A stretch of DNA of 64,000 nucleotides from Rhizobium sp. NXC24 (GCF_002944315.1 NZ_CP024312.1:207357-271356); one strand, 5' to 3'. Counted from the first letter of the stretch, positions 45,349-53,535 are shown. Notes: a model not told the origin generated them from the letters alone. A program made the numbers and translations.

Positions 45349-45672
45349 TTATTCAGCCATTTTCTTCCACTCGTTGGCTTGTGCCAGAGCTTCAGCATCA
45401 AGCCCGCCATCCCATTGGCCTCGGGTCTGGCGCCAACAGCAATAGTTCAGGAAAATCTCGTCTCGTTGGTCCAACATCCAGTCGGCCCAGCTAACATCGA
45501 GCACCTCCTGAGAGAGCTCGCCAAAGGCAACGCCAATCGCCAAATCACCCCAATGTGCAATTTCTGGATAGAACCCACGAAGGGACGCAATCGCGCGCCT
45601 GTCTGTGTCGGACCAATCACCTGGCGCCGCCTCATAGCCTGGTTGGACGAAAGTTGCTGCATCAAGTCTCAT
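45349..45672 (-). CDS. Conserved-looking hypothetical protein of the plasmid backbone
   Basis: A 107-aa acidic protein rich in Trp and Asp (DVSWADWMLDQRDEIFLNYC). No signal peptide is seen. GGAGGGGAT precedes the ATG at 45672, which overlaps the end of the frameshifted gene upstream, so the two once formed an operon. Codon use is sound and the frame intact. I do not recognise the family. Confidence 0.6.
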   Translation of the reverse strand: MRLDAATFVQPGYEAAPGDWSDTDRRAIASLRGFYPEIAHWGDLAIGVAFGELSQEVLDVSWADWMLDQRDEIFLNYCCWRQTRGQWDGGLDAEALAQANEWKKMAE

Positions 45673-46139
45673 ATCCCCTCCGTAGATTTGGGAGCGCCGT
45701 CTGCCGACGGACTACTAGGTCTTGTATCAGCTTCGCATTCTTTTTTTCCAGACGGGCGACCGCCTTCTCCGCGTCGATCGCCCGCTTCAGGAGCAGCGTT
45801 CTCTGTCGCGAGCAAGCGCTTCTGCTCCTGAAGCTGCCCGATCAAAGCCCGGAGTGTGGCAGTCTCTGTTTGGAGCGGGTGGATTATTTGCCGGGCCACG
45901 CGGATTTGCGGACGCCAATTCGTCGAGGAACTCGGTGTGTTCGGCATCAATCGTGTTACGGCTGCCCAGCCTCGCGTGCCAGCGCAGCAACGGTGAGCCG
46001 AAAGGAGCCCTTCCAGCGAGGAATGTTGCGAGGTTCCGGCCAGAAGCCGATCCAACGCTTGGTGAAGGCGCCGCGCCGTATTCCGATGACGCGTTTCATG
46101 CGATTTCGACTTCACAGGATCTGAGGCTTCATGCGTCAT
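45662..46139 (-). pseudogene. Multiply frameshifted gene for a DNA-binding-like coiled-coil protein
   Basis: The protein sense hops frames at least four times. ATG 46139 opens MTHEASDPVK and RRLHQALDRLLAGTSQHSSL. Then come FRLTVAALAREAG, SRNTIDAEHTEFLDELASAN, ATLRALIGQLQEQKRLLATE, and finally LLKRAIDAEKAVARLEKKNA through to a stop at 45662. Joined, it resembles the roughly 150-aa rhizobial plasmid proteins that have a short helix-turn-helix and a C-terminal coiled coil. The number of breaks means old decay or sequencing error; I favour decay because neighbouring frames are clean. Confidence 0.62.
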
Positions 46140-46372
46140 CGCTTCCTCGCTCTCGCTGAAGTTCGGCGAGAATACGGTCGCACTCTTCGATCCGGATGCC
46201 GCCAGCGCGTGGCTTTCCGGGTCGAGCATCGGATGAGCGAGAAGCTCACGGGAGGTCGCAGCCCGGCGCATCGAGCTTCGGTCAGGTCCACCTCCGGATT
46301 TTATGCCCTGGATACTTGATCAATGATTTGTAAAATAGTTTATTGATTTAATGAATCTTAGAGGAGGACGTC

Positions 46373-46708
46373 ATGGGAACCACGAACCAACTCACGCTGC
46401 GTGGAAATGTTGGCCAGGAACCGCGGCAGATCGGCAAGACCGTGAAGCTCAGCGTCGCCACTGATCGGTCGTGGGTCGACAGTGAGGGCCAACGAAAATC
46501 GGTGAGCGATTGGGTCACCGTCACCTTCTTCGAGGGAAAGATGGCGGACTTTGTCCTGCGCCATGTTCACAAAGGCGACAAGGTGCTTGTCCAGGCCCGA
46601 GTTTCCGAAAGCTCGTATCAGAAGGATGGCCTAACCCACTACACCACGGATGTGATCGCCGAGGACATCGACATTTTCGTGCCCGGCAGCACGAGTCGCG
46701 ATCAGTGA
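46373..46708 (+). CDS. Single-stranded DNA-binding (OB-fold) protein, SSB-like
   Basis: A 111-aa OB-fold protein: TNQLTLRGNVGQEPRQIGKT, VSDWVTVTFFEGKMADFVLR, HKGDKVLVQARVSESSYQKD and TTDVIAEDIDIFVPG match the SSB core. It lacks the long acidic C-terminal tail of chromosomal SSB, as expected of plasmid versions. AGGAGG lies directly upstream. The stop overlaps the next start. It probably serves plasmid transfer or replication. A second relative is at 56650-56976. Confidence 0.85.
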   Translation: MGTTNQLTLRGNVGQEPRQIGKTVKLSVATDRSWVDSEGQRKSVSDWVTVTFFEGKMADFVLRHVHKGDKVLVQARVSESSYQKDGLTHYTTDVIAEDIDIFVPGSTSRDQ

Positions 46709-47292
46709 GGCCGGCGTGCAAAACCATCGGCGTTCCCCTTGTAGTCCTGATGGCATCCCAGGGCATAGCCCTGACAACGCCCTTGGTCGCCCAAGCGCGG
46801 AACTCCACTTTGGACGCCGACACGGCGCCCGACATCTATACGCCGGGCGACAGCAAGGCGACCAACCCAATGCGGGTCGTCGTCGTCTCGCCCACGACAT
46901 TAGAGGATGTCGAAACCAAGCAGACATACCGGCTATACGGCGACGCATGCGACATGGGTCAGACCGCGACGCTCGGCAAGCAGACGTGGCCATGTGGCGT
47001 TGTCGCCATGGCATGGCTCGTCAGCGCAACTTTGGACAAATGGGTTGTCTGCTCGCCGATCCGGAAAGACGAAACGATCATCGTCGGCCGCTGTGCGACC
47101 GGCGAAATGGCAGACATCGCAAGCGAGATGCTGAAAGCTGGCATAGCCATCACCCTCCCCGACCCTCCCGATCGCCGTATTCCGAGCTATGCCCAGCTCG
47201 AACGTGATGCGCGCAAATCCCATCGCGGTATTTGGGCCAGCACCTTTCAGATGCCTTGGCTCTATCGGAAATCCTCACCTCCAAATCCATGA
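46705..47292 (+). CDS. Exported thermonuclease (SNase)-like protein, degenerate active site
   Basis: A 195-aa protein with an N-terminal export signal (KTIGVPLVVLMASQGIALTT, cleavage after VAQA). The SNase-like fold is suggested by TYRLYGDACDMGQTATLGKQ, CGVVAMAWLVSATLDKWVVC, VGRCATGEMADIASEMLKAG and YAQLERDARKSHRGIWAS. In active nucleases the first motif is R-L-x-G-I-D-A-P-E; here the acidic PE is absent, so catalysis is doubtful. The GTG start overlaps the SSB stop (GTGA). Thermonuclease-family genes are frequent in rhizobial transfer regions. Confidence 0.68.
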   Translation: MRPACKTIGVPLVVLMASQGIALTTPLVAQARNSTLDADTAPDIYTPGDSKATNPMRVVVVSPTTLEDVETKQTYRLYGDACDMGQTATLGKQTWPCGVVAMAWLVSATLDKWVVCSPIRKDETIIVGRCATGEMADIASEMLKAGIAITLPDPPDRRIPSYAQLERDARKSHRGIWASTFQMPWLYRKSSPPNP

Positions 47293-47306
47293 TTCCGGAG
47301 CACGAC

Positions 47307-47918
47307 ATGTCTTCTTTTCCGTACATCCTTCCGGTCGTCGCATCCGCGGCCCTATTCGCTGGCTGCGCGGGACGGATGCCCGAGGCTTCAAAAGCCGGCT
47401 TGGATCGCCCAGTTCCGGTCGCTGATTCCTATTGGCGGCCAGGCTCAGTCAGCCGTAGCCGTCAGGAATATGCCCCTGACTGGGGTCGGTTCCCACCAGT
47501 CATGACGCAGCGCACCGGTTATCCGACTGAAGAGCAGGCGAACAACGCCCTGCGCCGCTCGTCATGGGGTTCCGTGCCGGTGCGAACGCTCGTTACCAAG
47601 GAAGGCATAAAGACGATTTCCGTCTCGGCAGGGCCCTCGAATGCTGTCGCTGCTGGCGTTCGCCTTTTCGCCTGCCGACCGAGTGCCCTCGATGGCTATA
47701 CGGGCCGCGTGCAACATTACGACGGCCCCGTCGTCGTTTGTGCCTCCGACCTCTTAGGGGCTAACGGCGGCGTGCTCGCGCGCGTACCCCTCAATTTCTA
47801 CTATTGGCAGAAAGCCTGGCGCATACGAGACCCAAGGCCATCCTATAAGGCCGCATCGTGGGCTTATCAGGAGCCCTCGCCGCGCAAGAGCAAGGGCTGG
47901 TTCGGCGACCGCTATTAA
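47307..47918 (+). CDS. Outer-membrane-type lipoprotein, hypothetical
   Basis: A 203-aa protein with a lipobox: VVASAALFAGC places the lipidated Cys near residue 20. The mature chain has no recognised domain (TQRTGYPTEEQANNALRRSS, ISVSAGPSNAVAAGVRLFAC, RVPLNFYYWQKAWRIRDPRP). GGAG stands eight bases upstream of ATG 47307. It lies in a series of exported proteins and may be part of a cell-envelope assembly. Confidence 0.65.
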   Translation: MSSFPYILPVVASAALFAGCAGRMPEASKAGLDRPVPVADSYWRPGSVSRSRQEYAPDWGRFPPVMTQRTGYPTEEQANNALRRSSWGSVPVRTLVTKEGIKTISVSAGPSNAVAAGVRLFACRPSALDGYTGRVQHYDGPVVVCASDLLGANGGVLARVPLNFYYWQKAWRIRDPRPSYKAASWAYQEPSPRKSKGWFGDRY

Positions 47919-48005
47919 CCGATTGGCTTCCTACCAACCGGCCGCGCCGAGATTTGCGAGCCGTGCTTCCTCAGGTAAACCAGCAATAAGTGGATGTGTC
48001 ATCAC

Positions 48006-48278
48006 CTACTGGCCCTGCTCGTGGGCGGCCGAGGGCTCGGTCCGCATGAGCAGTTCCAGCACTTGCGCAATGTCGACTCCGAATGAAGATCCGTTGCGCA
48101 GCATCCCCCTCGAAATCGCCGGATACATGGCACCAACGATGCAGCAAGCCCCGACGAGCGCCGCCACGGTGTCGCCTCCGTTCTCCGTCAATAGCTGTTC
48201 GGCCAGCGCCTTCGCGCCCCGTGGAATCTGATCAACATCCTTGCCACCAAGCGACCATTGACGATTGTCTTCCGTCAC
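48006..48278 (-). CDS. Small hypothetical protein
   Basis: A 90-aa protein (GAKALAEQLLTENGGDTVAA, LVGACCIVGAMYPAI, SFGVDIAQVLELLMRTEPSA). The middle is moderately hydrophobic. The GTG at 48278 is favoured by GGGAGG seven bases upstream. It is opposite in direction to its neighbours. Function unknown. Confidence 0.52.
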   Translation of the reverse strand: MTEDNRQWSLGGKDVDQIPRGAKALAEQLLTENGGDTVAALVGACCIVGAMYPAISRGMLRNGSSFGVDIAQVLELLMRTEPSAAHEQGQ

Positions 48279-48476
48279 GGTGAAACCTCCCGCGCAGTTC
48301 GATTTGACCATTCGCGGACGAGATGGCGAAGCGGATCTTCAACCATCTTCGTCAGTCCATAAGAACAACGTGCGACAGCACCACAAGCCCGATCGCCAGT
48401 CCACGCAATTCATCCAGCCCCGATAGGCGAACTTATCGTTCCATCCAGAATATCATGCTCGACAGTCACTGGTACA

Positions 48477-48489
48477 ATGATTTAATCAT
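48477..48489. promoter_or_regulatory. Short palindrome ahead of the secreted-protein operon
   Basis: ATGATTTAATCAT is a 13-base palindrome next to the 48495 start. TGATTTAAT recurs at about 46334 ahead of the SSB operon, and a related inverse occurs near 51098. It may be a repressor site of one of the XRE proteins. Confidence 0.35.
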
Positions 48490-48494
48490 AGGGC

Positions 48495-49103
48495 ATGATA
48501 GCGAGGCAGGGAATGCGCGAACGTCTAACACCAATTGCAGTCGCCACTGCCCTTACGTGGGCGCCTCTAGCGTCGGCGCAGTCTCTTACGCCTGACCCGA
48601 ACGCCTGGCGTGCTGTCGCCTATTCCGATCTCCAGCTTCCGAATTCAGAAGCAATGCCCTACGCTTCTCTCTGGGCCGACATGCTGAAAAAGAACAACAA
48701 CGCCTATACGGCCAAGGGCGACACGCGCTTTGCTGCCGCCAACGCTCCGGCAGCAGAAAGCCACATCGTCGTGCGGAGTCCGACGAAAACGGTTGTCCTT
48801 TCAGTCCTGCACACGCTTAGCAGCTGCTCGCCGATCCGCACCGATGCCGGCGCTAATGCCACACTGAAACGATGCCCCATGCGCTTGGCTATCTACCAGA
48901 ATGGCCAATCCAAGGTCGCCGACGCCGGCACCGGCTGTTTCATCGAATATGGCCCGCTCCCGAACAATGCCCGCCCTGACCTTGCTCGAAATGGCGCGAT
49001 GGGCGCCTACGATGTTCAGACCAAAACCATTCGCGCCGGTATCGTCTTTCAAGGCGAAATCGCCCAGGAATGCCAATTTCGAGTATCAATTCCGCAACCT
49101 TGA
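48495..49103 (+). CDS. Secreted hypothetical protein
   Basis: A 202-aa protein with a signal peptide (LTPIAVATALTWAPLASAQS, cleavage at ASA-Q). Mature features are AWRAVAYSDLQLPNSEAMPY, HIVVRSPTKTVVLSVLHTLS and conserved Cys residues (SCSP, KRCPM, TGCFIEYG) that could form disulfides. The 3' end nearly abuts the next gene. No family is named. It belongs to the exported group at 46.7-50.3 kb. Confidence 0.65.
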   Translation: MIARQGMRERLTPIAVATALTWAPLASAQSLTPDPNAWRAVAYSDLQLPNSEAMPYASLWADMLKKNNNAYTAKGDTRFAAANAPAAESHIVVRSPTKTVVLSVLHTLSSCSPIRTDAGANATLKRCPMRLAIYQNGQSKVADAGTGCFIEYGPLPNNARPDLARNGAMGAYDVQTKTIRAGIVFQGEIAQECQFRVSIPQP

Positions 49104-49114
49104 AGGAGCCAATC

Positions 49115-49621
49115 ATGGTCGACACGGTGAACCCGATCCAATTTGACCCGTCAGTGTGCCACCAACCCTCGCTGACCGGTCAAGGCTTCTCCTTTGGCGC
49201 GCTACGCGCGGCCTTGACCGGCGCTCGCGCCGATGGCCGCCGTCAGAAAATGTTCCGGAGGTTCACCATGGCCAGTCCATTTGTCTGTACAACGCTAGCA
49301 ATATTGATCTCGCCGGCAATAGCGCAGGTGCTCGATCCGCTGAAAGCCCCGCAAGGGACGTATGTTGCATCGACACGTACATGTGCCGACCTCGACCAAG
49401 GGGTTGGCGCCCTCGAGCTTGCCGAGTTCGACGGCGACGCAATAACGGTCGGCGCCAACACCTGTAAGATAGCTGGCAGCAAGCATTCGGGCGACACGTT
49501 CCAAGCCTCGTGCGCAGAACGCGGCGGCTCCCCGGTCGTCACGCCGATTAAGATTACGCGGCCAGCAAGCAATGCGCTTGCGATCAACGGCACCATCTAC
49601 AACTTCTGCCCGGGGAAATAA
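49115..49621 (+). CDS. Secreted hypothetical protein, two possible starts
   Basis: The ATG at 49115 has AAGGAG close upstream and gives 168 aa. A second ATG at 49268 with GGAGG upstream begins a proper signal peptide (MASPFVCTTLAILISPAIAQ) and gives 117 aa. The mature part has paired cysteines (TRTCADLDQGVGALELAEFD, TVGANTCKIAGSKHSG). The first 51 codons in the longer form look coding but are not a signal peptide. The secreted form probably starts at 49268, with the upstream part a fused or leader coding stretch. Confidence 0.6.
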   Translation: MVDTVNPIQFDPSVCHQPSLTGQGFSFGALRAALTGARADGRRQKMFRRFTMASPFVCTTLAILISPAIAQVLDPLKAPQGTYVASTRTCADLDQGVGALELAEFDGDAITVGANTCKIAGSKHSGDTFQASCAERGGSPVVTPIKITRPASNALAINGTIYNFCPGK

Positions 49622-49622
49622 G

Positions 49623-50321
49623 ATGTTACGTCCTTTGCCACGGCTCCTCGCCGCCTTTCTGATCGTCGGCCAAGCGTCGGCTGCGCTGGCGAACTCCTAT
49701 AATCAGGATGCGAATTCCTGCAATCTAAACGACAAGACCAGCTTGGGTTCCTTGTGTACGAATGGAGCTGGTCTACCGAGCTATGGGTCCACGCAAGACA
49801 TGATCCAGAGCAACCCGAATATCGCCAACATGATCGTGGACGCCGCGAACAAATATGGTGTGGATCCCAAGCTGGCCCTCTCGGTATCAGCCCATGAAGG
49901 CGCCATGTCGGCGTGTGCCGGCTCTTTCAGCGGCGTTTTAGGGCCGATGCAGCTCACAGGGGCAACAGGGCGCGCCTATGGGATGGATCGCGGTATTCTG
50001 TCCGAAAACATTGAAGGCGGGGTGATGACCCTTCGCGATGCCGTCAAGTCATGCGGCGGCACCTCAAGCATTCGCTGCCTGGCCGATCTCTACAACGGCA
50101 GCACTGAAAGCCAACGCCGAAACTGGACGAATGACGTGACCCGCCGTTATGCGGATCTCAATTCAGTTGGTCAGGCCAGCATTCCTCAGGGCTGCAGCTC
50201 GCAAGCAGTCTGCACGGGGCCAGGCGACTTTTCTGCGCCCGGTGGCGGCAATACGCTGCTCGCCACTTCCACCCCTGGTCCTGCTGGCAGCGATATCAAC
50301 GTTGCCGCTGGTCAGATCTGA
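49623..50321 (+). CDS. Lytic transglycosylase (SLT domain)
   Basis: A 232-aa exported peptidoglycan hydrolase. The signal peptide is LPRLLAAFLIVGQASAALA. The SLT domain follows: DAANKYGVDPKLALSVSAHE with the catalytic Glu (position of E in ...SAHEGAMS), then FSGVLGPMQLTGATGRAYGM, EGGVMTLRDAVKSCGG and a Gly/Pro-rich tail. It would open the cell wall, typical of a type IV secretion or transfer apparatus. Its ATG is two bases after the previous stop, in one run of secreted-protein genes. Confidence 0.82.
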   Translation: MLRPLPRLLAAFLIVGQASAALANSYNQDANSCNLNDKTSLGSLCTNGAGLPSYGSTQDMIQSNPNIANMIVDAANKYGVDPKLALSVSAHEGAMSACAGSFSGVLGPMQLTGATGRAYGMDRGILSENIEGGVMTLRDAVKSCGGTSSIRCLADLYNGSTESQRRNWTNDVTRRYADLNSVGQASIPQGCSSQAVCTGPGDFSAPGGGNTLLATSTPGPAGSDINVAAGQI

Positions 50322-50414
50322 TCACAATTTACCCATTGAAGGTCGCCGCTTCAGCCTACTGCCTTCAATGGGCCAGATGCCTCGGCGAGAGCTTGCCGAA
50401 CACTTTTAACAGAA

Positions 50415-50867
50415 CTATCGGCTTACCTTGGTTCCCTTTTTCGCCGCAGATATCCGCTTTTTCTCAGAAGCTTCCCCAGAAGCACCAGCGTCCTCATGGG
50501 AAGTCGGTACACCACTAAACTCTGTCATCGAGCGCTTGACTGCTCGCGTGGCCTCGATGTGCCGCGCTATCTCGTCATAGCTGAAACCGAACGTCTCGAT
50601 CGCTTGTTTTACATTCTTTTCGTCGCCCGGGATTCCGATGAGCGACCATACAGGTACCTTCAGGTACCGAGCCAGCCGCTCAAGCGTGACAAAGGTGGGA
50701 TTCCCCTTCCCTGTCCGCAACTGGTAGAGCGTGCCGCGCGATAGACCGGTCGCATCGGCGAAACTCGCATAGTCTGGATACTCGCTCTCAATTTGACGAA
50801 GTCGGAGGGCAAGCAGGATCGAAAGCCAACCATCGGAGTCTTCGGTCTTATTCTTAAAAATCGGCAC
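50415..50867 (-). CDS. XRE-family helix-turn-helix regulator (TrbR-like)
   Basis: A 150-aa Cro/CI-type regulator. The helix-turn-helix lies near residues 18-75 (YASFADATGLSRGTLYQLRT, then NPTFVTLERLARYLKVPVWS). The C-terminal part has SYDEIARHIEATRAVKRSM. I chose the GTG at 50867 for its GGGAGG site; the frame extends to 51017 without another. XRE repressors (TrbR) control transfer genes in rhizobial type IV conjugation regions, so it could play that part, but no trb genes are in the window. It is opposed to the 51264 gene, with a long inverted repeat in between. Confidence 0.78.
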   Translation of the reverse strand: MPIFKNKTEDSDGWLSILLALRLRQIESEYPDYASFADATGLSRGTLYQLRTGKGNPTFVTLERLARYLKVPVWSLIGIPGDEKNVKQAIETFGFSYDEIARHIEATRAVKRSMTEFSGVPTSHEDAGASGEASEKKRISAAKKGTKVSR

Positions 50868-51191
50868 AGATATCCTCCCGCCAGTCGACTTCGGATAAGA
50901 CCTTTTTTCTTTTAAATGTCCACTAATAACTTGGGTGGGTATCCCCATGTTAAGTTGATTCACCCTTTCATTAAAGTGGTGCGGCACGCTGCCAGATTTC
51001 TTGAAAGTGTGCAGCAAAGCGATTGGCTATATCCGACGGCCCTTCACAAAACCACGACATTTTCTATATCCTTGCTCTACGCTGAAAATGAATAATTAAA
51101 TGATCCGCTCTGCGCTGTTTGATCAGCGAAAGCGGCAGCAGATCCATAGCCACCAAAAATCGCCTGATCCGTGCAGGCACAGTCCCGGCTC

Positions 51192-51240
51192 CGATGATCA
51201 TTATAATGACTTTCTATCCGGGATATTATAATGATCATCG
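51192..51240. promoter_or_regulatory. 16-bp perfect inverted repeat, likely operator
   Basis: CGATGATCATTATAAT and ATTATAATGATCATCG are exact inverses separated by 17 bases, between divergent genes at 50867 and 51264. Each arm contains a TATAAT-like box, so a dimeric repressor would block both promoters. The XRE protein encoded next door is the obvious candidate. The rest of 50868-51263 contains no gene. Confidence 0.6.
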
Positions 51241-51263
51241 TCGTGAATAGGAGGTGCCGTGTG

Positions 51264-51596
51264 ATGCTTATGAAGCTTGCGCTTACAGTTTTTGCCGGCA
51301 GCGTGCTGGGATTCCTCGCTTTACCTGATCACGATGCAGGCCTTCGCATGCTCGGTTTTTCCACTGCTTTCCTGATTGCTACGTTCGCGGTCGTCCGGGT
51401 CATTGAGCTTTTGGCTCGCGGGATCGAACGCCGTCAATTTCGCCCACGTCAACAGCCGGCACGCTTCAACGACGAGCTGCCTTTCCGTAACCCGTCCGAA
51501 CCCGACTGGTCAACTTCAGGTGTCGATCCCAACGATTTGAACCTGGTCTGGCAATATCGCCTCAACGATCTGCGTCTTGGCCGCTTCGAACTCTAA
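51264..51596 (+). CDS. Small membrane protein, hypothetical
   Basis: A 110-aa protein with two hydrophobic helices (LALTVFAGSVLGFLAL and GFSTAFLIATFAVVRVIELL), then a hydrophilic tail (FRNPSEPDWSTSGVDPNDLN). The ATG at 51264 has AGGAGG nine bases upstream. It is driven from the inverted-repeat region. Function unknown. Confidence 0.58.
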   Translation: MLMKLALTVFAGSVLGFLALPDHDAGLRMLGFSTAFLIATFAVVRVIELLARGIERRQFRPRQQPARFNDELPFRNPSEPDWSTSGVDPNDLNLVWQYRLNDLRLGRFEL

Positions 51597-51790
51597 CGCC
51601 TACCCACCTCGCCAATAGCTGCTCGATCACTCCTACAGATCGGCCCTCCTGTTCCATTAGGTCTGCGATCTCCTCGTACGGCAGACCAAATGATTCGATG
51701 CTCTCCCACACGTCTGTGCCCGAATTCCCAAACGACTTCACACCGAAACACCCGCATTGCCTCGTCGAAACTGTTCCTGAATATTCAACC
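51562..51790 (-). pseudogene. 3' part of a gene cut by the adjacent insertion element
   Basis: The minus-strand frame encodes VWESIESFGLPYEEIADLME and QEGRSVGVIEQLLARW, helices like the C-terminal part of the XRE protein at 50415 (AIETFGFSYDEIARHIEATR). Upstream, the frame runs into the left end of the element at 51791, so the N-terminal part is missing. It was probably a second XRE-like regulator, broken by insertion. Confidence 0.48.
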
Positions 51791-53457
51791 GTTGCCTCAC
51801 ATAATTTGCTCCCTACCGAGGGTATCAACAGGGGCGACTATGGGACAGCTGAGCATGGCGACAAGGAAGGAACTGACGGCGGCGGTTTCGGAGCGCTATC
51901 GTGCTTCGACACGAGCGGAGAAGGCGAGAATTCTGGATGAGTTCGTCGTCATCACGGGCTTTCACCGCAAGCACGCGATGCGGCTGCTGCGGCGCCACGA
52001 GAGAGAGCCTACAGGTCGGCGAGCGCGGCCGCGGGTTTATGATGAAGCGGAACGCAATGCGCTCATATTGCTGTGGGAGGCGTCTGACCGGGTCTGCGGG
52101 AAGCGACTGAAGGCGTTGCTGCCCGTTCTTGTCGAGGCGATGGAACGCCACGGTCATTTTAACCTCGCGCCTGAGATCCGTGGCAAATTGCTGGCGATGA
52201 GCGCGGCCACGATCGACAGGACGCTGGGACCGATCCGAGAGGGCTTGGGACGTCCTCGACGGCGGCCCGCGGCGCACGCCCTGCGACGGAGCATTCCCAT
52301 TAGAACGTCGGCGGATTGGGACAATCCGGCGCCAGGCTTCGTTGAGGCGGATCTCGTCGCCCATTGCGGCCCTTCGGCTCGCGGCAGCTTCATCCAAACC
52401 CTTGTGCTCACCGACATCGCGACTGGCTGGACGGAATGTGCGCCGCTGCTGGTTCGCGAACAGACACTGTTGAGCAGTGTTCTCACAGAATTGCGCAGGC
52501 AGCTGCCCTTCGCGCTTCTCGGCCTGGATACGGACAACGACACCGTCTTCATGAACGAGACGCTGAAGGCCTATTGTGACGCGGCCAACATCGTCTTCAC
52601 GCGCTGCCGCCCCTACCGCAAGAACGACCAGGCCTTTGTCGAGCAGAAGAATGGTGCCGTGGTGCGCAGGATGGTCGGATATCGTCGGTTCGAGGGACTG
52701 GAGGCCGCCACGCTGCTAGCGAAGCTCTACCGATCAGCGCGGCTGTTCGTGAACTTCTTTCAGCCATCATTCAAATTAATCGCGAAGCAGCGCGACGGCG
52801 CTCGTGTGCGCAAGACGTATAGTCCGCCAGCCACGCCGCATCAGCGTCTGGTTGCCGACGCTCGCACGTCAGATGCAGTCCGCTCCCGTCTGCAGGAAGT
52901 CTACGCCGGGCTCGATCCTGTCCTGCTATTACGCGATATTCGCGCCCTACAGGAGCGACTCGCTGCGCTTGCCGACACGCCGCCGGCCATGCGCACTGAC
53001 GGGGAAACTCAGCCGATCGACCTTTTCCTGGCGAGTTTGCGGACTGCCTGGAAGGACGGAGCTACCCGGCCGACGGATCGCCCGATTGCGAAAGCCAAAA
53101 GAGGACGGCGGCGTCCTGACCCTCTCGTTAAGGCGACTACCGACTTGCGAAATTGGTTCGAAGCCGAACCATGGCGAACCGGCAGTGAACTTCTGTCACG
53201 ACTGCAGGCCGAGTATCCCGGCGATTACCCCGACAAACTGCTTCGAACACTTCAGCGTCGGCTGAAGGTCTGGCGTAGCGAACAGGCGGACGCGTTGCTG
53301 TTTGGCACCTTGAACAAGGAGCCATCGATCCAGCAGATCGCAAGGCCGCACTGAGGCGCCGTGGCGCTCGCGAAGGAGGCCAGGCGCTGCGAAACCCCTG
53401 CCATCTCCGCGCCCGGCCTCCTTCGCTCCAACCTGGGAGCAAAATGAATGAGGCAAC
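51791..53457 (+). mobile_element. Insertion sequence with integrase-type transposase, 1667 bp
   Basis: The left end GTTGCCTCACATAATTTGCT and the inward-read right end GTTGCCTCATTCATTTTGCT are inverted repeats that match at 19 of 23 bases through CCC. One transposase gene fills the element. I see no clear target duplication on either side. The element is intact and bounded by a broken gene on the left and the pRiA4b ORF-3 gene on the right. Confidence 0.8.
51840..53354 (+). CDS. DDE integrase-type transposase
   Basis: A 504-aa transposase. The N-terminal helix-turn-helix (KELTAAVSERYRASTRAEKA) is followed by the integrase core with FVEADLVAHCG (first Asp), LLGLDTDNDTVFMNETLKAY (second Asp) and NDQAFVEQKNGAVVRRMVGY (Glu), and a basic C-terminal domain. 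The ATG at 51840 has AGGGG upstream. A copy of its tail lies at 38157-38310, so this family has been active more than once on the replicon. The IS family assignment (ISNCY-like) is not certain. Confidence 0.85.
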   Translation: MGQLSMATRKELTAAVSERYRASTRAEKARILDEFVVITGFHRKHAMRLLRRHEREPTGRRARPRVYDEAERNALILLWEASDRVCGKRLKALLPVLVEAMERHGHFNLAPEIRGKLLAMSAATIDRTLGPIREGLGRPRRRPAAHALRRSIPIRTSADWDNPAPGFVEADLVAHCGPSARGSFIQTLVLTDIATGWTECAPLLVREQTLLSSVLTELRRQLPFALLGLDTDNDTVFMNETLKAYCDAANIVFTRCRPYRKNDQAFVEQKNGAVVRRMVGYRRFEGLEAATLLAKLYRSARLFVNFFQPSFKLIAKQRDGARVRKTYSPPATPHQRLVADARTSDAVRSRLQEVYAGLDPVLLLRDIRALQERLAALADTPPAMRTDGETQPIDLFLASLRTAWKDGATRPTDRPIAKAKRGRRRPDPLVKATTDLRNWFEAEPWRTGSELLSRLQAEYPGDYPDKLLRTLQRRLKVWRSEQADALLFGTLNKEPSIQQIARPH

Positions 53458-53535
53458 GTGCCAATCTCGGGGAGCATCGTTAAGTGCGGCAATACGAGTC
53501 TCACCGTGATTGTCGCCGCGCAGCATGATCCCCCT

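Noticed and set aside
51783..53465. Target-site duplication around the 51791-53457 element
   Set aside because: Flanking bases (CAACC left, GTGCC right) do not match under any reasonable choice of the element ends.
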